A stretch of DNA of 64,000 nucleotides from Caenorhabditis elegans (Eukaryota > Nematoda > Chromadorea > Rhabditida > Rhabditidae): contig NC_003284.9 of the NCBI RefSeq assembly GCF_000002985.6, positions 3,720,001-3,784,000 on the forward strand, given 5' to 3'. This document shows positions 1 through 13,416 of the stretch, one piece after another. How positions within the stretch are numbered: position 1 is the first letter of the stretch; each line of letters opens with the position of its first letter. Both the position numbers and the translations under genes were made by a program. The notes under the pieces were generated by a model that saw only the letters and a list, made by a program, of their open reading frames with translations, was not told where the DNA came from and searched no databases.

Positions 1-1240
1 TTTTCCATGAAATGTTTCCTCCATTTGTCCCTAGATTTCACTTAAAGCTTACATTCAGCATTTTCCTTGTCCCATGCTTATTGTCTCATGTATACATTGA
101 TAAATGTGGGCTTAATCCTCTTGAAACTTGCACATTCCCAACTTGACGTCAAGCGCGTTTTGGAGTTATTTTAGGATTTTGTTTTATGATAGAACACTGT
201 TTTTTCGAGTTTTCAAGTGCAACATATATTTTTGTTTTCTACACACTTCATCCGTTTTTTTCTGAGAACTTCACAAGACGTTGTGAAGTTTGTAATAATT
301 TATGGTTGGCCTAAAGTTATCTGAAATTTGAATGGGGGAGAAAAACAAAAATGACGGGATTTTTTCTGCAATTGAGAATTCTGAAAAAGACACGATGTGG
401 TTTGATATGTAAATATTCGGATTGCATTTGAAAACTTTGGTATACGTTTTGAAAATAATTGTTCTTACTATTAGTTTAAAAATATTGAGTAAAGTATTAG
501 TAAAGTATACGTATTAAAAGACGTGAAGTATGCATTCACTGTATCACAGACTTCACGTCCATATTAGTTGTGCTGTCTTAAGGACTAACTGTATTAAAAA
601 CCTCACATACTAGTATTGTGGATTCACGATGCACGCACCACTAACCAAATACGCAAAATTAGGAAATTAAAAAACTGAAGGCCCTTTACAGCAAACGTTG
701 TTCTATGTTTTCGGCATTGTCAAGTTTTCGATTTTTGTATTTTTTGAAAAACCGCCCACGTATGTCCTTTCTTCGTGGCTTAGGGTATTGTTTTTTTTCT
801 TCCTAAAATGGTTTTCTTCTAGTCTTAACTGTGTGCTCCCTTGGGCACCGATTATTTTGACAACTAGCCATATAAAGAAAAAGTTGGGTGAATGTGCGTG
901 AAGATGAAAGCTTTTCTCCAAATTGTTGTGATATACGGAGACATGCGCTCGCCAACACACGCATTACCAAACATGTCGAAAAATGAAAACAAAACTGACA
1001 AGTTGGTGAGAATTTTTTTTCGGATATTCGATTCTACCCGAAGTTCCTCAGTGTTTCCAGTTTAAGGAACCATTTTTTTTAATCAAAATCTATATGAAAC
1101 CAAACTACAGAGTCAAATTCCAAAGAAGACCACATTTTAGAAAAATACACCTAATGCAAGTTATTTTGAAAATGAAGCCATAACATTTCTATTGTGAATT
1201 TAGTCAGAATTATTTTAAATTACAATATCGATAACTTCAA

Positions 1241-1430
1241 AGGTGGAGCAGCGCCAGTGGGGAAATATATAAAATATAAGTGTGACAGTTTTTTTTTTCA
1301 AAAAATGGCAAAAGCTACGTTTTGGCCACTTTTTGACTGTCAATAAAAATATTCCGAAATTTTTAAATAGCTTCATTTTATAATAATATTTGGTCATTTT
1401 GACATTATAGGAGTGGTTTTTTTTGCTATT
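1241..1430 (+). repeat. Truncated copy of the TTAA-type MITE
   Basis: Starts AGGTGGAGCAGCGCCAGTGGGG, close to the terminal repeat of the complete element at 40119-40528. The internal part with 'ggtcattttgacattataggagtgg' also resembles that element. The opposite terminal repeat is missing. Confidence 0.6.
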
Positions 1431-2712
1431 CCGTTTCCAATTCTTATTCTCTTGTACTATTCGAAAACTCATCCTGTATTGTTTTTAAACTTTACGTTCA
1501 AGTTCTCATCAGACTTGTAAATGTTCCTGAAAAACAAAGAGCAGCTGAAAATAATTTGAGAAAAAAATTGTACTGCATTATTCCAGCGTTCGCTCGAACC
1601 CCGTCTTGATTGTTTTTGATTTTTCGAATAGCATACAAGCAAAATAATAAGTTAAAGACTCTGCGCAAAAAAGAAAACAACAAAAGTTGAGTGCTTAAAA
1701 TAGAGTACTTGTATTTAAACGAGTTTGCATTCGATTTCATTTCCTTTTTGTTTTGTTTGAATTCAATTTATGTTTTTCTATTCCCTCCAAATGAGAATGA
1801 TTGTTCAATAAACTTTGTCCCCCTATCAAATCCGGTCTACCACTGAATAGATTAGAGGTCTACCCAACAAGCTCGAAGTTCTGGCCTTATTGTTCTCTTA
1901 GCGTTGAGCGGTCATCAGACATACGAATTGTGAGTAACCGGGAATGAGATCACTTTTTTCTTAACCGAATTGTTCCCTATTGTTCAACTATCCAAACACA
2001 GATCTGATTTCCGGTAGTTTTGTTTTCTCTGAAACCTCAAAGAAGAGATCTCAATTGAGCAAAACAGGAACCTGGAGGAATTCACGTTTGAATAATGTAA
2101 TTATTTATTCCCCCGCCCTTCCGCGTCTTTGTTCAAACCTACTATTTTGAGAATTTCTGGTTTTCTTCAACTTTTGCTCTTTGTGAACTCAACTTCTTCC
2201 TCATCATCGTTCTGTCCTTTTTTCATCTTTGAAAATGAGCAGCAAAAATAGGACTCAAAAAACCCAAAAAAACTAATTTCCTAAATGTACCCTATTTTGA
2301 AGTGAAAGAAAAATGAGCTCTCCTTCCATTTTATTACTTTCAAGAAAAGTCTGTATTGTTTCTCGAAAAAAAAAGGATAAAAGGGAAATGCGAAAACGAG
2401 CCGAGACTAGCGGGCCCTGCGGGCCCGCCAGTTGTAGGGGGTGTAAGGCGAGTCCCCTTGCCGGGCGTAGGTTCTCGGCTTCGCCTCGAACCTGTTAGAG
2501 GGTTTGTGAAAATTTCAGTAGGTCAATGGGAGTCTTATTGATTTTTGAGTTCGGTTTGACCAAAAACAGATGCACCCGATGAATCAGTTAAAGCTGAGTT
2601 TTGATTGATTGAAGTTTGAGGAGGCTTTATATTAGGGGAGACGTACCCATATTTTGTATAAAATCGAGTATTTCTATTCGAATCCCGATTACTCACAAAA
2701 AAACAAAAAAAT

Positions 2713-2790
2713 TTATCACTTGGTAGAATTGAACCAACTACCAAAATTTCTGCAGTCATACGCACTAACCACTCGGCCATGCAGGAGACA
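2713..2790 (-). pseudogene. Degenerate tRNA-like sequence
   Basis: On the minus strand an A-box-like TGGCCGAGTGGTTAG is followed about 35 bases later by a weak B-box-like GGTTCAATTCTACC. The acceptor halves do not pair and the T-stem is broken, so this is not a working tRNA. It could be a tRNA relic or a tRNA-derived SINE fragment. The A-box looks Ser/Leu-like. Confidence 0.4.
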
Positions 2791-5700
2791 CCTCAAACTG
2801 GGATGTAGGGAAGAAAATTTTCTGGAGGAAGTCGTCTTTCGATTCCGCTTTCTTCAATTATTACTATTTGGGGAAGACGTTCGAAAACCGTTTATTACTG
2901 ATATGTCAGCGGGAAAACGAATTTTTGAAAATTTTATTACAGGATTGTACTCATTATTGATTTCCCAAAAAGGAGACGTACAGTTGAGGGCTATATCTTG
3001 TACACAGACAGATATATAGAAAAAAAACAAGTTTTGGCCTGAAAATTAATAAAAATAATATCTCTTGGCAGAGTATTTCTAATGCGACGAAACTTCATCT
3101 TCCATTAAATAAAATCAAAAACTATGAATCAAAAATACATTCCGCAAAACTTTAGTGGAAAAAATGTTCAGGAGACCCAGGAAACCACTCCCCCCAATAC
3201 TAAATTTTTGAATTATTTTTTTCTTGAAAAATTTTCCCACTGAACTTTTTACAAATTTTATATGTCTCGATGCGTCTTGATGAGACCTACACGTCAATTT
3301 TTGGAAAACTAAGAAAACTTGAAAACTGACCGAGTTATGATTGAAAAAGTAGATTCGCGAAAATGGGAAAGTGTGCAAAATGTGGCACTTATTCGTCTTG
3401 CTCGGCCGACTCATAAAACTTTTCTTAATTCTGAGTTAAAAATCGTGTTCAGCGTACTTTTGTACGTGGGGTAAACAAAAAAAATATCAAAAAAGATGAA
3501 GTAGAACTTGAGATAAAGACGAAAAACTACTTTTTCGGAAAAAAATTTTTTTTGGCAAAATGTCATTTTTTGGCCTTTTGTTTTATCACAACTTTTTTCC
3601 TTTTGCACTTATAAACTCAAACTTTTTTTCAAAAAATCAGTCTCTCGGAGTAGTATCTTGCACAGAAATTTGGAACAAAACCGAGCAAAACCCGAATTTT
3701 AATTCAATTAAAACATGCTTTTTTGGGGGTAAAAAGAGCAACAAAAAATTTTTTCAAACTGGGGAAAGCCGCCCTGGGCTCAATTTTGCTCCGAACTTAG
3801 TGCCGTTTTCTGCTCCACCATGGGGCAAAATATTTCTAGTAGGATTTCAAATATTAGAGCATGAAGTCACACGGTTCAGGAGTTGTGAATGAAAACGTAG
3901 TGTGACATTTTTTCGCAAGCCAAAAAAAACGCGAAAAAACGCGAAAAAGGGGCGGAGTCTGTACACTCGGCATTTATTAGAGGCTGCTTGGCAGAAAAGT
4001 CAAGTGGGACTTCCCAAGGTCCATCATTCTAATTCGACTGGTCATCAGCGACTCACCTCCAAAAGTGTTTTTTTTCTCTAATCGTGTTCTCCTGCAGCCA
4101 ACTTGTTTTTTAAAGCTTGGACTTTTTGGCAATTGTGCCACTATTTGAAAATTTGTGATTTGAAATTATCAATTTTTATGTTTGAGTAAAAACATTCGCA
4201 ATGCGTACGTTGCAGTGTTGTTAGTAGTGTGCTTTTGTTGAAGATGGTGCATCGTGCAACCAAAATTCAATTGAGACCGGTACTCCCCACATTAACTGTC
4301 AAAACATAATAGTCATGCATATTCCCAAATACTGTAATTCAGCGTTTTTAAAATTTCTAAAATTTTTCAAAATTTTCGGTGGAAAATTTGGAGAAATGTC
4401 AAACTTTTGAAAAAAAATCTGGGCGCAGAATGTTTACATACAACGAATAATTAAAATATGAAAATCTAAGAAAAAATTGGTTGGTCGAATTCAAAAATAA
4501 AATTATGTTGTGTGGAAACTAGATAATTGCTACTTTATAACTGTAATTAAACGTGAAAAAAAAATCAAAAAGTTTTACTTGAGTTTTTGATTATTGTAAC
4601 GGTTATAAAATAATTTAGCCAGGTACCACAATGGCGCAACTTCACTTTCTGAAAGTTAGTTCGCCAATTTTAAATGAAACTTTCGTACCAGAATTTCACT
4701 ACTTTGAGAAAATTCAAAGTATTCACAAAATAGTAAAAGAAAACCTTCAAAATTTGAACATTTTTCCAAAATTTTAAGTGGAACATAATTCACTTGAAAA
4801 ATAGCTCTACTCAACAATTTATATAGAAATAAAATAGCTAGTACACTACTTTGTTCTAGCAAATTGTTCCATTAAACTTTCTACTTTCAAAATTCAAACT
4901 TCCAAAGTTTGAAGCGATGTGTTGCTATTTTTCCCACGTTTCTTATATCACCACCCCCTTCCTTAATTCACCAACCCACAATTTCAAACTCATGACTAAT
5001 CATCACGATTTTGTGCGATATTGTGTAAAAAAACTGCAATCAGCTTCTTTTATCTGAATTTGGATTCTTCAAAGTGTCTTTAATTTTCCTATCACGTCAT
5101 GAATATCCATTTTCTTTTTTATCAAAGACGATGTGCCACTACTGCCGAGTTGTGCTCACTGCAATTTTCTAACTTTTTACTTTTTACTTTTTACTTTTCA
5201 CTTTTTTACTCGAGCTCTAGTTCTTCTTTCATCAAAATATTCGAATGTCCGGGAGGGATCTATCAGTCACGAGGTGGACTTTGACACCTTTAATAATGTG
5301 GTTTTCGTTCTTCCTGATGGAGTGCTTGCTGGTTTTGACAGCAACTTTTTGGAACCTATTTCATTTTGTTGCGCGTTTAGTTTAAGGATGACGATTTCTG
5401 TCTGAATTTATTACAATTATCTGATCTAGTGGCACAAACTCCGGGAGATCAAACACACACAATAGAGAAGATTAACTCATCAGTTTTTGTGTGCCCCCCG
5501 TCCCTTCAAAGCTTTATTCCAGCTTTGTTTTATCCAACATTATTCACAAGTGCCAGCCTCTAATATTCTTCATTTCTGATTCTCATCTCTATTAGCCAAT
5601 TTTGTTTGACTCACACGTCATTTGATCCATTAGCCAAGTTGCCACCTCAAAGGACATTTCATTGGATTAGCCATAATGAATAATCTCCCAAAAAACTTTA

Positions 5701-7592
5701 ATGCTCCTCCTCACATCATCTCAGTCTCTGTGCCATGATTGTTTTCTTCTATCAGTTGTCTATTGCTGCTAGCCTGGAGAAGGTGTGTTTGATTTGTTCT
5801 ATAATATGGGAACGGAAATCAATTACATTACTCTCCTCCTGTTTGTATTATATCCAATCATTTTCTATATTACTGCTACAATTTTGGGTCACTGACTCAT
5901 TGCTGAATGTGATAGCTTAAACACGTGACACCTTTCTTGGTGAATCCACCACAATTTTTCTTCAAATCTATGTTGAGTAATCGGATTAATCTATTACTCG
6001 GTTTTGAATGCTATGTTTTACATTTTTTACTATGGTGCAAAAATTACCAAATTTCATAGAAAAAGTGTTTTGAAAAATTTTTATTGACAGTCGGAAATAC
6101 TCAGTTTTTTTTCCATTTTTTGAAAAAAAAAACTATAGCCATGTTGCATATTCAAATCCCTACAATGTTTTAATATTATTACTTGAAACATACGTAGATC
6201 ATAAAATTCAAAAGAAATTTTTTTTGATTTTTATTTGGCGACTTCCAAAAAATGGCAAATATCTTTTTTTTTAACTTTTCGAAAAAATAATTTGAAATTT
6301 TTAAATTTTGAAAAATTGAAAACTATAATACTTTGTACTAACCTAGCCATGAAAAATTGAATGTTGCACATTTTGACTTGCTACTTTCCTCCATTCAATA
6401 TTCATCTGAATTCAAAATAGTAAAGCATGCAATTTTGGAATTTTAGACTGGTAAATGATGCCGCTCTCAAGAATTGTCTACTCAAAGGATCCAGGAAGAA
6501 AAATAAGAAATACCCTTAATTATTAACCGGATTTGGTCTTTGGGAAGATCACACTTTCTTTGTGACAACCTATGTAAAAATTCCAATTAGTTTCATCTTC
6601 TTCACTCATATTCAAGTATTCCCAAAGCGCGAAATAAGCGAATGATCAATTGTTTTTTGTTACTCATGTTATTCTAAGTATTACTCATTTATTCATGATC
6701 ATTAAGAGTCATAATTGTAATAGAGCACTTTTGAATGAAAATCGTGATTTGAGATGTCAAAAATACACTTTTTCACCTCCCTCGATAATTTCTATAATTT
6801 TTCACTACACGTCATTTCCCACTTCCGCTCATATCATTAGAAAACCAAGCGGAGACAATGACTTGGCGATATTAGCATATCCCTTAGTTACAAATTCCAA
6901 GTTCCATGATTTCACACATATTTATAAATTCTGATTTCGAATTCAATGAGTCCCGAATAATCCGGCATTTGAAACATTGTGCTCCACCCTTTGTTTACAT
7001 ATTCATTTCTTTCTAGCTCCATTTTTTGTGGCCTGTGTGGCAGAATTGTGCGTACCCAGAGCATTTTGGATAAGGTGCAACAAATCAAACATCAACCTTT
7101 CAAAACCCCTTAATCCTGTTTTTGATTACAACACAAGTCTCGAAAGTGTTGTTAGCTCAACCTTTCGCCCAATCTCATCCCATAAAACATATAACTTTTG
7201 GTATACATTTGATTGGCTTTGGCAATTCCCGGAAGAAAACGCTTTCAGACTTTTGATTCTTACCGTATTACGTTCAATGTTTTTCTTTCCGGAAGTGTTT
7301 AAATTTTTTCCTCTGTCCCATTTTCGTCATGCACGAACACCAAGAAACCGTAGTTCAGTTGTTCAGTTTTGTCTTGCATTTCCCAACGGCCCTATATTTT
7401 CAAAAAAAAAGGTTATTTCTTAGAAACCACTCAAAAGTCCAGCCCATTTTTTCTCCTCTAAAATTGCAAAAAATTGTCAATTTCTCAACACTCATAAGCC
7501 CCGCCTTCCACGATTTCGCATGGTTTTATGTTTTCCCTAAATTGTACTTTTCATATATTTCCTGACATTTCAGACATCAACTTGAGGCAACG

Positions 7593-8286
7593 ATGAAAGC
7601 CACATTCGTGCTGGCATGTCTTCTTGTGATAGCTGCTGTTTCCCATGCCGATCTCCTACCAAAACGAATGGACGCAAATGCTTTCCGCATGTCGTTTGGC
7701 AAACGTAGCGTAAGTTTGACTTTTTTTTGAAACATTTCATGAAAATTAGCTTCAGGTATCCAATCCAGCAGAGGCAAAACGAATGGATCCAAACGCTTTC
7801 AGAATGTCCTTCGGGAAACGATCAGCCGAGCAGAATGAGCAAGCTAATAAGGAAGACAAAGCGACATCCGACAAGCTCTACGACGACACCAAATTTGAGG
7901 AGATGAAGCGCATGGACGCCAACGCTTTTCGCATGTCGTTTGGAAAACGCTCGGTACGTTGTCGTCGTCTTTCATTGCGACCCTAATTAGTGCTGGTGTC
8001 TAGTTGCTCTTTTTCCAGGATGCTCATCAAGCCGCCGATGATCAGGTCGAGTACGTGAATGATGACTTTTCACTCCCTGAGCAAAAACGTATGGATGCCA
8101 ATGCGTTCCGCATGTCGTTTGGAAAACGAGTCAACTTGGATCCAAACAGCTTTCGAATGAGCTTTGGAAAGAGAAGTGTACGCAGAATCCGATCATCAAC
8201 ATTCCCCTAATATTCCATTTTTTTTTCAGACAGTCGGGTACAACTTGGACGCTCGGAACTACTTTGTCGGATTGGGACGTCGTTAA
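7593..8286 (+). CDS. nlp-1: Neuropeptide-like precursor NLP-1 (FRMSFamide / buccalin-like)
   Basis: Secreted neuropeptide precursor of 176 residues. Exons are 7593-7709, 7756-7953, 8019-8177 and 8230-8286, all phase 0, with consensus GT/AG sites. The start gives a clear signal peptide ([19 protein letters not shown]). Five peptides end in FRMSFG followed by KR, the amidation and dibasic cleavage signal: three copies of [11 protein letters not shown], one [11 protein letters not shown] and one [14 protein letters not shown] last peptide ends NYFVGLGRR and should also be amidated. Spacers between peptides are acidic, as is usual for such precursors. I recognise these repeats as C. elegans NLP-1. 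The AWC-released, NPR-11-acting role is known from the literature and is not visible here. A polyadenylation signal AATAAA lies at 8377-8382. Confidence 0.96.
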
Positions 8287-8376
8287 ACTCCAGCGAACAT
8301 CAAGCTACTTTCATCCCAATTGCTTCTTCTTAGTCCCAAATATGATAACACTCTTTCCATAAAATCGTTTTTGTGC

Positions 8377-8382
8377 AATAAA
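8377..8382 (+). terminator. Polyadenylation signal of nlp-1
   Basis: AATAAA about 90 bases after the stop codon. Confidence 0.75.
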
Positions 8383-8386
8383 TTGA

Positions 8387-9390
8387 TTGTATGGGAAATA
8401 CATCGAAGATCTTTTAGCTAATAAAATGTTACAAAAATTGCCGTTCAATAAGCTTATAGACCTTTCCAAAGAATACAATTATCAGTAAATGTTCCGCAAC
8501 TGATGCTCCAAAACTGGATTTTAGGATTATAACGAAAACTTCTGACTGGCTCAGGTATCATGCTGCCGCTACAATTTTTTGCATTGTTCTCTAACATAAG
8601 ACTAATGTCTGATATCTTGGTGAATATTAGACCTGTGAGAAAATAATTTAAAGCCATTCAAATTATGCTAAAAATGAACAAGTATCCCAACAAAATTTAA
8701 TTTTGGAAATATTTTTTTCTTGTAAAAAAAATGGTCGACCTGATTTGCGCATTTTTTTGAGAAATCTGAATCACTGCCAAATATTCTAACCCTGCAATGT
8801 TTCAGTATGAATATTACACACTTCATTAATTGAACCCAAAACTGGACGAAATTTCGATTTTTTGAACGAAGACTTTAAAAAATTTTAGCAAATTCAGTTT
8901 TAACCAATTTTGACTAAAAACATTTTTCAAAATTTTTATTAATTTGGTCAATATAGGAATTTTTTTTAATATTATTTTCTCACATGCCGTAGTCCACTTT
9001 TAATCAGAATATCCACAGCAAAAAAGCATCTTCCTAACAGGATTAGTTATCAGCTGATATGCCGACGTGCACTTTGACAAAAAGTCAAGAAGTGACGATA
9101 GTGATAAAACACAAATGTAGGTCAATATGGTCACGACTGGAATGTGAAACATTATAGGGACAGAGTGTGTTAAGTTATGAAATTTTCCGTTTCCTCCGAA
9201 TTTGATAACTGCGTTTATGTCGATCAACTCTGCGTCACTTTAGGGGGAGGACACAATTGAAATTCATTAATGGAATTTTTGATAAGAAACATGAGAGCCA
9301 AGTGTGATAACACCGTTTTCTTTTTTATTATCGATTTTGACACTGATTCCGTATTCTGAGAGTTTCATCAAAAATCAAAAAATTGCAAAA
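8387..9390. other. Spacer between nlp-1 and aex-4
   Basis: AT-rich and without supported exons. It should contain the aex-4 promoter. No repeat was recognised with confidence. Confidence 0.5.
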
Positions 9391-11819
9391 ATGGCTAGAA
9401 AAACCATTGATTCGTAAGTTCTCTAAACTAATAAATAAATCATTACTCCAACTTTTTGCAGAATTCCAGAGCCAATTGCTCTTCCAACAGAAGAAACAGT
9501 TCAAAAGCGCATTAAACTGAAAATGGTGGATTTGGATGCAGAAATAGCGAAATTGAACGTACAAGTGCGTAATGTAATAAAACAAAAATCACATCATGCT
9601 CTTTCCGCTTCTGAATACATAATTGAGATGTCAAAAATGCCAGCTTGGAAATTGTTTCTTTTTTAGTAAAATCATTGACGTTTTTAGATGAAACCATAAA
9701 TAATTGATTAGGAAAGAAACAAATTTTGGAAACATTAGTTAAAAATAGGGGTGCGCGGACATTTTCAAGCAAAATTAGTGATAGAATCTAGGGAATTTTC
9801 TCATTTATCAAAAAGTTTTTTCATTTCAGCTGAGAAATGTAGGGAAGCCACAAAAACTGTCGGTAAGCTGGAAGTTGCCTCCGTTTTTTTGGCAATTTTT
9901 CTCTTTTATGAAATTTTTCAGTGCCATCAAATGGGGTTTTTTAAAAATATTTTCCTAAAAATTTTCTATGAAGAATAGTTCTACTTAATGTCAAAAATGC
10001 ATACTTTAGTGCATATTAAAATTCTTGTGAACACGTGGTTGTTTTGCCTTTGCTTGTTTTTATCTATATTTTTCAATCAACAAATTACGATGTTTCGTTA
10101 AAGACCACTAGAAATCATAAGAGTAAAAACTACTGTACCCGTGAGGTTACTGTAACAACCCTGCAATGTTTTGAAATTTTCAGAGTCTTGACAGTAGTAT
10201 ACAGATGATCCGAGATATCGATCAAATGAATGTAGATGCAGTCCAGACAACTGCTGCTCTTGAAGATCAAGACGGTTAGTTTGTAGGATGTTTCCAACAG
10301 CTACCTAACTCAGATGCTTTTTTAGAACAGCTTGACAAAATCGAGGCGAATCTCAGCAATGTCATCGATGATCTGAATGTTGTTTCACATAACATAACAG
10401 CAATGGAGCATTATTGCGGATGCGGCTTCTTTCGAATTCTCCGGTTGGTGACTTTCGAATAAATCGACACAAACACGGTAATAAAAATTGTTTTCAGCGC
10501 GCCATTCAAGTATTTTCGAAAACGAGAGCGTGACATCATAAAGGAAGAAGTATTAGAGTAAGCATAAACACACGCGGCTCTTATAGAGTGCTCTCGGTTG
10601 CATGGGAACACATTTATTAAATTTTCAGAAAAATGACGAGCCCAAAATTGCGACGTAAAGAGGAAAGTAACATGATGATGTTCACGAATTCCAGCAAGCG
10701 AAGGGAGTCTACCGGGGATTTTATGAAACGGTAGGTAGAATATTGGTTCAAACTTTATAATTTTAAACACGAGTGGTGCGAGTAATTTCCTTGATCTATT
10801 AGTGCTAATGGAAAATATTTTAGTTTCTGGACATTTTTTGCGAAAAACTTCTAGAAAACGGCAAGAAAAGGTAGATGTCTGTTTTTGGCATTGCATTATT
10901 GTCTTTAATGACGGAGAAACTTTTTTTGGAAACATTTTTTATTGTCCTATTTTTCCTATTAGAAATGCCCGTTGCCTTCTGCTTTACAGTGACAGCTTCC
11001 CTTTCAATGCTATTTAGTTTTATCAAAATCTAATCAAGCAACATTTTTCTCTATATTTCAGTAATAACAATTTTCGATTAAAACTTAAAACAACCGAGAT
11101 ATAAGAGTTTTCTTTAAAATGTATTATGGAAGTTCAAAAATTCCAAAAAAAAAATGAAATGTTCCTTCCATATTGCATGTTGCCAACTGAACCGCTGCTG
11201 AAAGCTGGTGCTTATAAATTTGAGAAATGTGAAAAAACAAATCATTTTGAAACTTGGTTTTTTAGATTACATAATAATTTATATTAAAAATTGCTATTTG
11301 CCCTTGCATGTTTTAACATTTTATGACGTCTACGTAACTTGATTTTCCATTTTCTAAGATTTTTTAGTCTTAACATATATTTTTGTGTTTTATATTTTAA
11401 TTTTATATTTTAAGTTTTTAAAAATATTTAGAACATTCATACAGCCACGTCGTATGTCGCAGAAATGTAGATTACAGTTACATAATTAATTTTTTTTTTC
11501 AATTTCCGTAATTTTTTCAGTCTAACATGTGACGCAATAGAAGATGAGTTGGAACGAAACTTGATGCAGATTGATCAGGGACTTGAATCTGTCAAAAATT
11601 TGGCTGTTGATATGCACGTACAGCTAAAACTACAAGAACCAAAACTGAACAGGATAGAAGAATTGGTAAGTGATAACAGAACGGGATTATAGCGCCTGTG
11701 TTTTTATACTTTGCCCGGATAGTTATCAGTTTCTATTTTTGATATTTTTTTTCCAGACCGAAACAAATGATTTTGTCGTGGAGGGAGTCAATGATAAAGT
11801 GAAAAAACTACTTCACTGA
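9391..11819 (+). CDS. aex-4: SNAP-25-family SNARE (AEX-4)
   Basis: Membrane-fusion SNARE carrying both Qb and Qc helices, 245 residues. Exons: 9391-9413, 9462-9564, 9830-9862, 10184-10274, 10326-10443, 10498-10557, 10629-10730, 11521-11665 and 11757-11819 (the 33-nt exon at 9830 is short but in phase). The Qb helix contains ALEDQDEQLDKIE, which aligns with the zero-layer Gln region of SNAP-25. The Qc helix contains VQLKLQEPKLNRIEE with its own zero-layer Gln. Between them is EHYCGCGFF, a reduced version of the palmitoylated cysteine linker that anchors SNAP-25 to membrane, then a basic stretch (KYFRKRER). I recall the C. elegans intestinal SNAP-25 homologue aex-4, needed for the defecation motor programme, next to fkh-2, which fits this position. 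A long 790-bp intron precedes the Qc exon. AATAAA lies at 11943-11948. Confidence 0.9.
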
Positions 11820-11942
11820 CTTCACAAAAAGTGTGGTGCGCGCATTCCACGGGCTACAAACACATGGGTAAACTGTACATTTTCAAATATTGTTGAAAAC
11901 TTTTAATTTTTCAATTTTAAATTCAAACTTTATGTTTTAAGC

Positions 11943-11948
11943 AATAAA
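11943..11948 (+). terminator. Polyadenylation signal of aex-4
   Basis: AATAAA about 125 bases after the stop. The next gene is convergent and ends at 12061, so the two 3' ends lie within 250 bases. Confidence 0.65.
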
Positions 11949-12060
11949 ATGATGATTTAATCCGTTATACAAAGACATGGAAAAGTTACAGTTAGTTTTT
12001 TTTTTTAAGCGGTCGTTATTTATAGGGGTTCGTTTAATGGTGTCACATACTGCTTTGCGT

Positions 12061-13416
12061 TTAAGAGAAAGAGTAGAAGTAGCGATGAGCTCCATAGCGA
12101 GCTGAAATTAAAAGGTGATAGTCTGAAACAATTCAATTCAACTAACCGGCTGGCAGGTAAACATCTGACCAGTCCTTTCCACGACGTCCCAATGCGGTTG
12201 GCTCAATCCATTTTTTGTCCAGTGTTTTGAAATCAATGCATCCGTTTCTGTACAAATCAATTGCAGTCTTCACGTTCTTTCTGAAATTTTTCATATTTTT
12301 TCACCCCCTCCCACAAAACTGTTCAGTACGTGTCGTATTGCCATGGTCTCCAGCTATTCCAGAGTGGTCTGTCGTAGTTGGGATCGCGATAACGTCTCCA
12401 GTAAGTTGGGTTGAGCCAATCAGTGTACCACTTGTATCTCGACCAGAATGGAGCGTACTCGTGTCCCAAACTATGTGGGATCGGGTCCACATACAGTTGG
12501 CGACGGGCGGCAAAGCGGTAGGTTTGCCAGTAGAATGGAGTGTAGAACGTGTAACGATCAATGTTAGAGTCATCCAACTGAAAATTGTTTCTTTTTACTC
12601 ACAACAATCTTTTGTATCTCATATTTTTTGTTTGTTGATAGAGGATTTTTATTTCTCGACAAGCGTCAAAAACCAGGTGAGGATGAATGTGAAAGATGAT
12701 AAAGAAAAGAGACTGGCAATTGCAACGGACATTACACTTTTCAGAAAGATGCCAACACATTTCTATCTTTTCTGGGAAAAATGACAAAAAAAGTATAAAA
12801 AAAATTTCAATTGAACTTTTGGACGACTTTCCTTGCAAAATAAAAGGTTTAAAATATTTGAAAACATTTAACTCACAGTATCGTAATCTCTACGGTATTT
12901 ATGAAGAGTCGACGAGTAGTTAGGTCCAACACGAACAGTTGAGAGATTTGGGTAGGATGTGACTCTTAAACTTATTTATTTTGAAATTTAGATAGCTTGA
13001 AACATGTTATTTTGCATATGATATACAGACACAAAACATCTAGTTAGCAAACTTATTAGTTTTGAAACTGATATAAAAATTGTATATCTCAGAGTTTCTG
13101 GTACATTTTTTAGCGCTGAACATCTATGTACAGTATTTACCGTACTTTGCGCTTCAGTTTTTCCAATATCCGATTCAATTTTGTGTACTACCGGTTTTAC
13201 GATAATTTGGTTTCTTTTAGCGATAACTTCTTAAAATAAAGTTTGCAGTTTTATATTTTTATCAATTAATTTAACTTAACGTATTACATTCTATCAAATC
13301 CCTAGTTCAGAAAAAGTTTACCTGGTGAGAGTTCCAACGTTCCCGAATCGCTCTAGAGATCTAGATCTTGGTAGGCATCCAGGATGCCTGGCTCTGAAAG
13401 CCACGTCGGAAGGCAT
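12061..13416 (-). CDS. tag-18: Tyr/Trp/Arg-rich basic protein (probably TAG-18)
   Basis: A 201-residue protein built from five in-phase exons on the minus strand: 13416-13322, 12964-12877, 12577-12330, 12280-12147 and 12101-12061. It has no signal peptide or membrane segment. The middle (about residues 60-145) is extremely rich in Tyr, Trp and Arg, with motifs such as YWRRYRDPNYDRPLWNSW. The C-terminal part contains a more ordered segment starting KNVKTAIDLYRNGC and ends ARYGAHRYFYSFS. The acceptor of exon 2 (TTTAAG) is weaker than the others. The symbol rests on my memory that tag-18 lies between aex-4 and fkh-2. The aromatic/basic composition recalls muscle thick-filament-associated proteins of the myofilin type, but that is a guess. 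The start is the first ATG after an in-frame stop; extra 5' exons may exist in the GC-rich stretch just upstream. Confidence 0.8.

Larger units (their letters stand above)
1..7592. other. Intergenic region upstream of nlp-1
   Basis: No convincing gene is visible. The stretch is AT-rich with many homopolymer T and A runs. It holds a truncated MITE (1241-1430), a tRNA-like fragment (about 2713-2790) and a GC-rich hairpin (GGGCCCTGCGGGCCC, near 2413-2427). Several diverged copies of AT-rich repeats also occur, for example 6040-6340. A 148-codon open frame at 6977-7423 lies in the putative nlp-1 promoter, but its low-complexity Phe/Ser composition and lack of splice context argue against coding. 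Confidence 0.6.

Noticed and set aside
6977-7423. 148-codon open frame upstream of nlp-1
   Set aside because: Phe/Ser-rich composition typical of translated AT-rich DNA, no domain, no splice context, and it sits in the expected promoter.
10411-10935. 174-codon minus-strand frame
   Set aside because: Antisense shadow over aex-4 exons and introns; the plus-strand SNARE exons are in phase and explain the region.
12215-12784. 189-codon plus-strand frame
   Set aside because: Lies opposite the well-supported tag-18-like exons and crosses their introns.
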